Below are positions 1 to 6,784 of a DNA stretch of 8,593 nucleotides, piece after piece. Origin of the DNA: Anaerolineales bacterium (GTDB lineage Bacteria > Chloroflexota > Anaerolineae > Anaerolineales > UBA6663); assembly GCA_016789165.1 (NCBI GenBank), contig JAEURL010000399.1:1-8593 (forward strand), in the 5' to 3' direction. Each line of letters starts with the position of its first letter. Within the stretch, counting starts at the first letter, position 1. The notes under the pieces are model-generated. The model was not told the DNA's origin and ran no database searches. It saw only the letters and a program-made list of their open reading frames with translations. A program made the position numbers and the translations under genes.

Positions 1-36
1 CCGGAGTCCGAGAAGCTGGCCGTGCGCGGCTGGTAA
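1..36 (+). CDS. pdxS: PdxS, pyridoxal 5'-phosphate synthase synthase subunit (C-terminal end only)
   Basis: Only the last 11 codons and the TAA stop are in the window; they read PESEKLAVRGW. A C-terminus ending in R-G-W is typical of PdxS, and pdxT follows directly downstream, which is the usual order. PdxS is the TIM-barrel subunit that condenses ribose 5-phosphate, glyceraldehyde 3-phosphate and ammonia into pyridoxal 5'-phosphate in the cytoplasm. The identification rests on this short tail plus the neighbour, so the gene body itself cannot be checked here. Confidence 0.8.
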   Translation, partial: PESEKLAVRGW

Positions 37-56
37 CTCGCTCCAGCGCTAAGCTC

Positions 57-122
57 GCGAAGAGCGCGCAGGTTCCGCACAGGGGCCGGGTAGAGCCCTT
101 GGGCGGCCTCAGCGCTCTTCGC
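57..122 (+). promoter_or_regulatory. Inverted repeat / predicted RNA stem-loop in the pdxS-pdxT spacer
   Basis: A perfect 11-bp inverted repeat is seen: GCGAAGAGCGC at 57-67 and GCGCTCTTCGC at 112-122. The 44 bases between the arms contain a smaller stem (81-86 with 95-100, including one G-U pair). The 3' arm ends 15 bases before the pdxT ATG, close to its weak ribosome binding region (AAAGAGA, 127-133). As RNA it could tune pdxT translation relative to pdxS, protect an mRNA end, or act as an attenuator. No U-tract follows, so it is not a standard intrinsic terminator. The repeat is observed; the role is inference. Confidence 0.5.
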
Positions 123-137
123 AGTTAAAGAGACTGT

Positions 138-719
138 ATGCGTATCGGAGTTTTGGCTTTGCAAGGCGCCTTCGCCGAGCACGCCGCCGCTGTGCGCCGC
201 GTGGGCGCAGAGGCGGCCGAGGTGCGTCTGCCGCGTGATCTGGAGGGGCTGGCCGGCCTGATCATCCCCGGCGGCGAGTCCACCACCATCGGCAAACTGG
301 CCGTCACCTTCGGGCTGCTGGAGCCGCTGCGCGAGTTCGCGGGCCGGCGGCCGGTGTGGGGCACCTGCGCCGGCGCCATCCTGCTCTCCAAAGATGCGCG
401 CCGCAGCCAGCCGCTGCTGGGCGTGATGGACATCCGCGTGGCCCGCAACGCCTTCGGCCGGCAGGTGGACAGCTTCGAGGTCGACCTGGAGGTGCCGGTG
501 TTGGCGGCCGAGGCCGGCGCCTGCCCGCCCTTCCACGCGGTCTTTATCCGCGCGCCCGTCATCGAGAGCGTCGGGCCGGCCGTGGACGTGCTGGCCCGGC
601 TCCCGGACGGGCGGATCGTGGCCGCCCAACAAGGCCGCCTGCTGGCCACGTCCTTCCACCCTGAGCTCACCCGCGACGATCGTTTCCACCGTTATTTTGT
701 GGGCCTGGCCGCGGCCTGA
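138..719 (+). CDS. pdxT: PdxT, glutaminase subunit of pyridoxal 5'-phosphate synthase
   Basis: This 193-aa protein has the normal PdxT length. It hydrolyses glutamine and channels the ammonia to PdxS, giving the DXP-independent vitamin B6 pathway. The class I glutamine amidotransferase (SNO family) features are all visible: N-terminal MRIGVLALQGAFAEH, the PGGEST oxyanion/substrate loop at residues 44-49, the nucleophile Cys77 in GTCAG, an IRAP motif at 137-140, and the catalytic His174/Glu176 pair in SFHPEL. The ATG at 138 is chosen because family members begin directly with this beta strand. The ribosome binding site is weak (AAAGAGA, 127-133). The gene lies 101 bp after the pdxS stop, wider than a tightly coupled pair, and that spacer carries an inverted repeat. 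No defect is seen; the enzyme should be active. Confidence 0.97.
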   Translation: MRIGVLALQGAFAEHAAAVRRVGAEAAEVRLPRDLEGLAGLIIPGGESTTIGKLAVTFGLLEPLREFAGRRPVWGTCAGAILLSKDARRSQPLLGVMDIRVARNAFGRQVDSFEVDLEVPVLAAEAGACPPFHAVFIRAPVIESVGPAVDVLARLPDGRIVAAQQGRLLATSFHPELTRDDRFHRYFVGLAAA

Positions 720-757
720 CCGCCGGCCGCCCGCCCCCCCCGCCGGCCACTTAAACT

Positions 758-802
758 GCAGCGGGCAGGTCAGCGCCGATTGGCTGCTAGCCTGCCCGCT
801 GC
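758..802 (+). terminator. Strong hairpin downstream of pdxT (possible terminator without U-tract)
   Basis: A perfect 12-bp stem is formed by GCAGCGGGCAGG (758-769) and CCTGCCCGCTGC (791-802). Smaller internal pairing (AGCGCC at 772-777 with GGC and GCT at 782-788) would extend it. It lies 38 bases after the pdxT stop. No run of T follows on the + strand, so it lacks half of a classical intrinsic terminator. It may stall polymerase, stabilise the pdxT mRNA 3' end, or be the first element of the structured region before the exporter genes. The hairpin is seen directly; the terminator label is tentative. Confidence 0.4.
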
Positions 803-850
803 GCGCCCTAGGAGGGCGAGGAGGAGGAGAGGGAGCGTTTGAGGCTCACA

Positions 851-913
851 ATGCCGGATGTGCCGTCATCCGGCGCGGGACCCCGGGCGGGGTTCCGGTT
901 GGGCCGTTTTTAG
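851..913 (+). CDS. Possible 20-codon leader peptide ORF before the ABC exporter genes
   Basis: An ATG at 851 opens a 20-residue reading frame, MPDVPSSGAGPRAGFRLGRF, ending in TAG at 911-913. A short GAGG (841-844) lies six bases upstream, next to a long purine-rich tract (810-838). The ORF runs through two predicted hairpins and ends in the loop of a third, as leader peptides in attenuators often do. The known parallel is bmrB, the leader peptide that controls the heterodimeric exporter bmrCD in Bacillus subtilis by ribosome-mediated attenuation. There is no sequence match to claim, and a 20-codon ORF can arise by chance in GC-rich DNA. It is recorded as a candidate only. Confidence 0.2.
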   Translation: MPDVPSSGAGPRAGFRLGRF

Positions 914-922
914 TGGCTCAAC
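853..922 (+). promoter_or_regulatory. Three back-to-back hairpins in the exporter leader
   Basis: Three stems follow one another almost without gaps. The first is 853-860 with 867-874 (GCCGGATG/CATCCGGC, 8 bp, perfect). The second is 876-884 with 889-897 (9 bp with one G-U pair, tetraloop GGGC). The third is 898-905 with 915-922 (8 bp with one G-U pair, loop containing five T). Such contiguous stems could stack into a compact RNA. No known riboswitch class was recognised. The structures are read from the sequence; that they form in a transcript and regulate the downstream exporter is inference. Confidence 0.4.
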
Positions 923-935
923 TGTGTCCAGTATT

Positions 936-985
936 GCGGATTTCAACTCGGCCGGCATCGTGCCCCCGGCTGATTCGAATTCCGC
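936..985 (+). promoter_or_regulatory. Long imperfect hairpin abutting the ribosome binding site of the first exporter gene
   Basis: Positions 936-955 pair with 966-985 in 17 of 20 positions (16 Watson-Crick, one G-U), interrupted by three single mismatches, with a 10-base loop. The 3' arm ends one base before the likely Shine-Dalgarno AAAAGG (987-992), which sits 10 bases before the ATG at 1003. A competing mini-stem, GCC (984-986) with GGC (991-993), would cover part of that Shine-Dalgarno. The placement suggests control of translation initiation, but no ligand or regulator can be named. No convincing -35/-10 pair was found in 720-1002. Confidence 0.4.
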
Positions 986-1002
986 CAAAAGGCTGAAATA
1001 TT

Positions 1003-2760
<1,758 letters not shown>

Positions 2761-2766
2761 AGCCGC

Positions 2767-2770
2767 AGGA
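2767..2770 (+). promoter_or_regulatory. Ribosome binding site of the second exporter gene
   Basis: AGGA lies in the 17-base spacer between the two exporter genes, seven bases before the ATG at 2778. It supports that start and shows the second gene has its own translation signal within a shared transcript. Confidence 0.7.
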
Positions 2771-2777
2771 AAACCAG

Positions 2778-4625
2778 ATGTCCTTCTTTGAAGGTCTCGA
2801 CGCTGAAAAATACGACCGCCAGTACGGCGATGCGGCCCTGATCCGCCGGATCGCCGCCTACTTCGGCGCGCACCGCCGGAGCGTGGCGCTGGTGGCCTTC
2901 ACCTTCCTGGCCATGGCCGGCCTGGACGCCGCCCTGCCCCTGCTGATCAGCCAGGCCGTCAATGCCCTGGGGCAGCAGCCGGCCGTGGGCCTGATCCTGA
3001 CGCTCTTTGCGGCCGTGCTGCTCACCAACAGCCTGTTCTGGGTCTTCAATTATTTCCAGCGCCGCGCCATCGCCCGCGTCACCGGCGACGTGATCAGCGG
3101 GCTGCGCCGGGACGCCTTCCGGGCCACCATCGCCCACGACCTGTCGTTCTACGACGAGTACAGCTCCGGGCGCATCGTCAGCCGCATCACGTCCGACACG
3201 CAGGAGTTCGCCAACGTCACCGTGCTGGTGGCGGACACCACCAGCCAGTTCCTGGCCGTCTTCATCCTGACCGCCATCCTGTGGGGGACCAACTGGCAGC
3301 TGACGGTTGTGCTCTGGCTGTCCACCCTGCCCGTCATCCTGATCGCCTCGGTTTACCGCCGGCTGGCGCGCCGCATCACCCAGCAGGGCACGCGCGCCAT
3401 GGCCAACGTCAACGCCTCCATCCAGGAGACGGTTTCCGGCATCGCGGTAGCCAAGAACTTCCGCCAGGAGCGCGCCATCTACACCGAGTTCCGCGCCGTC
3501 AACGCGCAGGCCTACCGCATCAACCTGCGGCGCGGCTTCGTGCTCTCGGCGGTCTTTCCCACGCTGTGGGTCGTGGCCGGCCTGGCGACGGCCGTGCTGG
3601 TATACCTGGGCGGGCAGGCGGTGGGCGCCGGGCTGCTGACGGCCGGCGCCTGGTATCTGTTCATCCAGTCCGTCGAGCGCTTCTACTTCCCCTTCCTGAA
3701 CGTGGCCTCCTTCTGGAGCCAGGTGCAGACCGGCCTGAGCGCGGCCGAGCGCGTCTTCGCCCTGGTGGACGCCGAGCCGGCCGTCAAGCAGATCGCCCAG
3801 GAGCCGCCGCCGACCCTGCGCGGCGCCATCGAGTTCGCGGGCCTGCACTTCCGCTACTCGGAGCGTGAGCCGGTGCTGACCGATTTCTCGCTGCGCATCC
3901 AGCCGGGCGAGACCGTGGCCCTGGTGGGCCACACCGGCGCCGGCAAGAGCTCGCTGGCCAAGCTGATTGCGCGCTTCTACGAATTCCAGGCCGGCCAGCT
4001 GCTGATCGACGGCCATGACCTGCGCCGCTTCGACCTGGGCGCTTACCGCCGGCAGCTGGGCATCGTCTCGCAGGCGCCGTTCCTGTTCACGGGCACGGTG
4101 GCCGACAACATCCGCTACGCGCGCCCGGAGACCAGCGACGCCGAGATCGAGGCCCTGGCCCGCCAGATCGGCGGCGGCGAATGGCTGGAGACCCTGCCGC
4201 ACGGGCTGCAGACCGAGGTGGGCCAGCGCGGCGCCAAGCTCTCCCTCGGCCAGCGCCAGCTGGTGGCGCTCATGCGCGTGCTGGTCCAGCGGCCGGCCAT
4301 CTTCATCCTGGACGAGGCCACCGCCAGCGTGGACCCGTTCACCGAGGCCCAGATCCAGCAGGCGCTGGACCTGATCCTGCACCGCAGCACGGCCATCATC
4401 ATCGCCCACCGCCTCTCCACGGTGCGCTCGGCCGACCGGATTGTGGTGCTCAAGCAGGGCCAGATTATCGAAGAGGGGAACCACGCGGCCCTGCTGGCGC
4501 AGGGCGGGCATTACGCCGAGCTGTACAACACCTACTTCCGGCACCAGAGCCTCGAGGCGCTGGAGACCTTCGGCGAGTACCGGCGGGCCGCGCAGGCGGC
4601 CGATGCGGGACGGGCCGGCGCCTAA
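2778..4625 (+). CDS. ABC exporter half-transporter, subunit with catalytic Glu and altered signature
   Basis: This 615-aa half-transporter is the partner of the preceding gene. It has six predicted helices (about residues 33-310) and a C-terminal ATPase domain (about 345-590). Motifs seen: Walker A GHTGAGKS (384-391, Lys390), Q-loop Gln432, signature LSLGQ (488-492) in place of LSGGQ, Walker B IFILDE with catalytic Glu513, and switch His544. The good Walker B here would pair with the intact LSGGQ of the first subunit to form the working ATP site. The altered signature here faces the Asp511 site of the first subunit, giving one coherent degenerate site. The N-terminal stretch (EKYDRQYGD) precedes the first helix. 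The C-terminal 25 residues are Ala/Arg-rich and probably disordered. Its TAA stop overlaps the stop of the convergent radical SAM gene. The substrate is unknown. Confidence 0.94.
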   Translation: MSFFEGLDAEKYDRQYGDAALIRRIAAYFGAHRRSVALVAFTFLAMAGLDAALPLLISQAVNALGQQPAVGLILTLFAAVLLTNSLFWVFNYFQRRAIARVTGDVISGLRRDAFRATIAHDLSFYDEYSSGRIVSRITSDTQEFANVTVLVADTTSQFLAVFILTAILWGTNWQLTVVLWLSTLPVILIASVYRRLARRITQQGTRAMANVNASIQETVSGIAVAKNFRQERAIYTEFRAVNAQAYRINLRRGFVLSAVFPTLWVVAGLATAVLVYLGGQAVGAGLLTAGAWYLFIQSVERFYFPFLNVASFWSQVQTGLSAAERVFALVDAEPAVKQIAQEPPPTLRGAIEFAGLHFRYSEREPVLTDFSLRIQPGETVALVGHTGAGKSSLAKLIARFYEFQAGQLLIDGHDLRRFDLGAYRRQLGIVSQAPFLFTGTVADNIRYARPETSDAEIEALARQIGGGEWLETLPHGLQTEVGQRGAKLSLGQRQLVALMRVLVQRPAIFILDEATASVDPFTEAQIQQALDLILHRSTAIIIAHRLSTVRSADRIVVLKQGQIIEEGNHAALLAQGGHYAELYNTYFRHQSLEALETFGEYRRAAQAADAGRAGA

Positions 4626-5761
4626 GCGCCGTCGCCGGGCCGCGCGCCGGCGGCCAGCCACCCGGCCACGGTGCCGGCCAGGTCCGGGCTCAGGCCGGGC
4701 AGGCCTTCCAGCCCGCGCCGGCCGAAGGTCCGGTAAAACAGGCCCAGGTCCTGGGCCAGGTCCTCGATGGCCCAGGCCGCCCGGCGCACTTCCCAGCGGC
4801 GCGCCTCCGGCGCCTCGGCCAACTCCAGCGCGTACACCTCGTTCGCCAGCCGCTCCACCACCTGCTTGTTGAGCGCCCGTTTTTCGCCGGGGATGATCGG
4901 CCGCGGCATCCGGTCGCTGATCCCGGCCCGCTGGCACAGCGCGCGCAGGCGCCGGCCGATGGCCGGCCACGGCCAGCCAGCGGCGCCGTAACTGCCCTCC
5001 GGATACAGGCGCGTGTAGAGGCTGCTCAAGTCGGGGAAGGCGGCCCGCAGGGTCTCGAAGAAGAACGCGCGCTGCTGATCAGCCAGGGTCAGGCCGCCGG
5101 CCAGCAGAAAACGGCCGCCGTGATCGGCCGTCCAGCGCACCAGCAACTCCAGGTTGGCGTCGTCGTCGCACAGGCCGGGCAGGATCGGCATGCAGCACGT
5201 GCCCGTCAGCAGGCCGGCCCGCGCCACCTCGGCCATGGCCGCCCAGCGCTTCTCCAGCGCCGGCGCCAGGTGCTCCATCCGGCGCACGCCGGCGTAGCCC
5301 GCCGACTCGGGTGTGGCGACCAGGCTGAAGGCCACCACCACCGGCGCGCGGGCGTTCAGGGCCGTCAGCAGGTCCAGGTCGCGCAGCACCAGCGGTGAGC
5401 GGGTGAGGATCAGCACCGGGAAGCCCCGCTCCAGGCAGACCTCCAGCATCTGCCGGCTGAGCTGGAAGCGGCGCTCGGCCGGCTGATAATCGCCCAGGCC
5501 GATCACGTCTACGGGCGCGCGGCTGAGCGCCCGGCGCAGGAGCGCGGGGGCGTTCTCCTTGACCCGGATGCTATAGGCGAAGTCGGCGGGGTCCGGGTGC
5601 GGACAGAATTTGCGCTCACGGCAATAGCAGAACAGGCAGCCGTGCTGGCAGCCGAGGTAGGGATAGGCCGAATAGCGCACCCAGAACCAGTGGTCGGCGC
5701 GCGGGTGCTTATTGAGGATGGTGCGCGGCTGATAGGGGAGGAACTCGGCGCGGCGGCGCAT
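4622..5761 (-). CDS. Radical SAM protein of the SplB-like (SPL) family
   Basis: This 379-aa protein carries the radical SAM iron-sulfur motif C38-x3-C42-x2-C45 in YPYLGCQHGCLFCYC. The surroundings resemble COG1533, the group containing spore photoproduct lyase SplB and many uncharacterised relatives. Further landmarks are GDYQPAE, a strand ending LILTRSP, and the MPILPG motif. Extra cysteines stand out: Cys47 and Cys53 just after the cluster motif, and Cys189, Cys190 and Cys198 around MPILPG. These might ligate a second metal site. The substrate is unknown; there is no reason to assume DNA photoproduct repair, and no sporulation genes are in view. The start ATG at 5761 is chosen because homology-like sequence begins there, although the frame stays open to 5917 with low-complexity Arg/Gly/Pro sequence inside the upstream gene. 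No clear Shine-Dalgarno is present, so translation may be coupled to the gene 44 bp upstream. Confidence 0.88.
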   Translation of the reverse strand: MRRRAEFLPYQPRTILNKHPRADHWFWVRYSAYPYLGCQHGCLFCYCRERKFCPHPDPADFAYSIRVKENAPALLRRALSRAPVDVIGLGDYQPAERRFQLSRQMLEVCLERGFPVLILTRSPLVLRDLDLLTALNARAPVVVAFSLVATPESAGYAGVRRMEHLAPALEKRWAAMAEVARAGLLTGTCCMPILPGLCDDDANLELLVRWTADHGGRFLLAGGLTLADQQRAFFFETLRAAFPDLSSLYTRLYPEGSYGAAGWPWPAIGRRLRALCQRAGISDRMPRPIIPGEKRALNKQVVERLANEVYALELAEAPEARRWEVRRAAWAIEDLAQDLGLFYRTFGRRGLEGLPGLSPDLAGTVAGWLAAGARPGDGA

Positions 5762-5805
5762 GATGGACGCTGGGCTGGGAGCGGCTGGCGAGCGCCAGCC
5801 CTGGC

Positions 5806-6243
5806 TCAAGCGGGGCGGGCCGGCCGGAAGAGATCGCGCACCAGCAGCGCGCCGCCGGCGCCGCCGGCCGCCAGGGCCAGAGCGTAGCCGGCCAGCGCGG
5901 CCAGGACCAGCGCCCACGGCCAGCCCGTCGGCTCGGTTTCACCGGAGGCCAGCCCCGTGACCACGGCCAGCACCTGCCCGCCGACGAGACACAGGCCGGC
6001 CGCGGCCAGGCTCCCGCCGATCAGCCCGCGCCGCGCCCGCGCCCGCCCGGCCGCCCAGAGCAGCAGGATGGCGCCGGCCAGGGCGACTGGCATGAGCTCG
6101 GCCGGCATGAGGTAATCAAAGTGCCAGGGGCGCCCGGCGCCCAGCCGCGGCAGGGACAGGGCCACGGGCGCCAGCAGGGGCAGCCACATCAGGACCGTGC
6201 CCGTGAGCGCCAGCGCTCGGGTCAGGCGGCCAGGGCCCTTCAC
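5806..6243 (-). CDS. Hypothetical four-helix membrane protein
   Basis: This 145-aa protein begins at a GTG whose bases overlap the TGA stop of the gene upstream (GTGA), with a GGGAGG ribosome binding site nine bases before it (6253-6258). The frame is open further upstream, but that part is Arg/Pro-rich antisense-like sequence and shadows the previous gene. Four hydrophobic segments are seen at about residues 10-31, 46-66, 73-97 and 109-134. Between the first two lies a polar loop (RPWHFDYLMPAE), and between the last two a short acidic loop (SGETEPTGW). Positive residues cluster at both ends and at 67-72. No family was recognised and no catalytic motif stands out. Its tight overlap with the upstream membrane protein suggests coordinated production, possibly as partners in one membrane complex. 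Confidence 0.75.
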   Translation of the reverse strand: MKGPGRLTRALALTGTVLMWLPLLAPVALSLPRLGAGRPWHFDYLMPAELMPVALAGAILLLWAAGRARARRGLIGGSLAAAGLCLVGGQVLAVVTGLASGETEPTGWPWALVLAALAGYALALAAGGAGGALLVRDLFRPARPA

Positions 6244-6593
6244 GCCGGCCGGCCTCCCGGCTGGGCGTGTCCGCGGCGGTAGAGGGCGTCGCCCAGGAAC
6301 AACAGGCCGATGACGCTCAGCGGCGCCGGCAGCAGCCAGATCACCTGCGCGCCATAGACGATCCCCGAGAGCAAGGCCAGGGCCACGAACAGCCCGGCGC
6401 CCAGGCGCTCCCAGCGCCAGGCGACAACCAGCGCCAGCAGGATCAGCCAGGTGGGGGCGAGGTGGATGACGAAGGCCAGCAAGGCCTGGCCGAGCGAGTA
6501 GCCCTCGCCGAACACGTCCAACGCGAACAGGCCCACGAAGGCGGCGGCCAGCAGCGCCAGGACACGCGGGGCCCAGTAGAGCAGGCGTGCCAT
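6240..6593 (-). CDS. Small four-helix membrane protein, possibly DUF7670-like
   Basis: This 117-aa protein starts at ATG 6593, preceded by a strong GGGAGGT Shine-Dalgarno (6598-6604) four bases upstream. That site decides this start over an in-frame ATG at 6665. Hydrophobic segments lie at about residues 9-27, 35-57, 63-81 and 84-103. Recognisable features are FALDVFGEG after helix 1, the helix 2 segment HLAPTWLILLALVVAWRWE, and a Tyr-Arg-Arg tail. From memory these resemble a family of small uncharacterised membrane proteins now grouped as DUF7670; this needs a profile search. It heads a likely three-gene operon with another small membrane protein and a radical SAM enzyme. Its function is unknown. 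Confidence 0.8.
   Translation of the reverse strand: MARLLYWAPRVLALLAAAFVGLFALDVFGEGYSLGQALLAFVIHLAPTWLILLALVVAWRWERLGAGLFVALALLSGIVYGAQVIWLLPAPLSVIGLLFLGDALYRRGHAQPGGRPA
6253..6258 (-). promoter_or_regulatory. Ribosome binding site deciding the GTG start of the 145-aa membrane protein
   Basis: GGGAGG on the minus strand lies nine bases before the GTG at 6243, inside the 3' end of the upstream gene. It supports the GTG over the many upstream in-frame alternatives. Confidence 0.65.
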
Positions 6594-6597
6594 TAAG

Positions 6598-6604
6598 ACC
6601 TCCC
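6598..6604 (-). promoter_or_regulatory. Ribosome binding site of the 117-aa membrane protein
   Basis: GGGAGGT on the minus strand, four bases before the ATG at 6593, is a near-perfect Shine-Dalgarno. It fixes this start. Confidence 0.8.
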
Positions 6605-6663
6605 GACGGCCCCGGTCGCGGCGGCCTCCCCAATGCCGGCCGCCGGCCAGAACAGCCAGATTC

Positions 6664-6692
6664 ACTATACACCTGACTGGCCTAGCTGGCAG
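6664..6692 (-). promoter_or_regulatory. Sigma70-like promoter for the three-gene minus-strand operon
   Basis: On the minus strand CTGCCA (6687-6692; 4 of 6 to TTGACA) is followed after exactly 17 bases by TATAGT (6664-6669; 5 of 6 to TATAAT). Transcription from here would give a leader of roughly 60-70 bases before the ATG at 6593. It lies in the 191-bp gap after the HD-GYP gene, a local AT-richer island in GC-rich surroundings. No clear intrinsic terminator for the HD-GYP gene was found in that gap, so read-through from it is also possible. Confidence 0.5.
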
Positions 6693-6784
6693 CCTGAGCC
6701 TGGTTTGATTATGTTTCGCTTCTCCTCGGCACTTTGGGCGGGGTGTTGTTGAAGGGGGCCGGATGTAAGTTGCCGGGAAGAGTC

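Noticed and set aside
711..730. GCGGCC/GGCCGC inverted repeat around the pdxT stop as a terminator
   Set aside because: Only 6 bp, no U-tract, and such GC palindromes are expected often at this base composition.
5762..5917. N-terminal extension of the radical SAM frame to 5917
   Set aside because: The added 52 residues are Arg/Gly/Pro-rich, lie largely inside the upstream membrane protein gene and show no family features; the ATG at 5761 fits the domain start.
6244..6672. Upstream extension of the 145-aa membrane protein frame to 6672
   Set aside because: This part is an off-frame shadow of the 117-aa membrane protein gene; the GTG at 6243 has a good ribosome binding site and a stop/start overlap.
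6708..6713. CATAAT on the minus strand as a second -10 box
   Set aside because: The hexamer 17 bases upstream (CAAAGT) does not resemble a -35; the TATAGT promoter at 6664-6692 is better.
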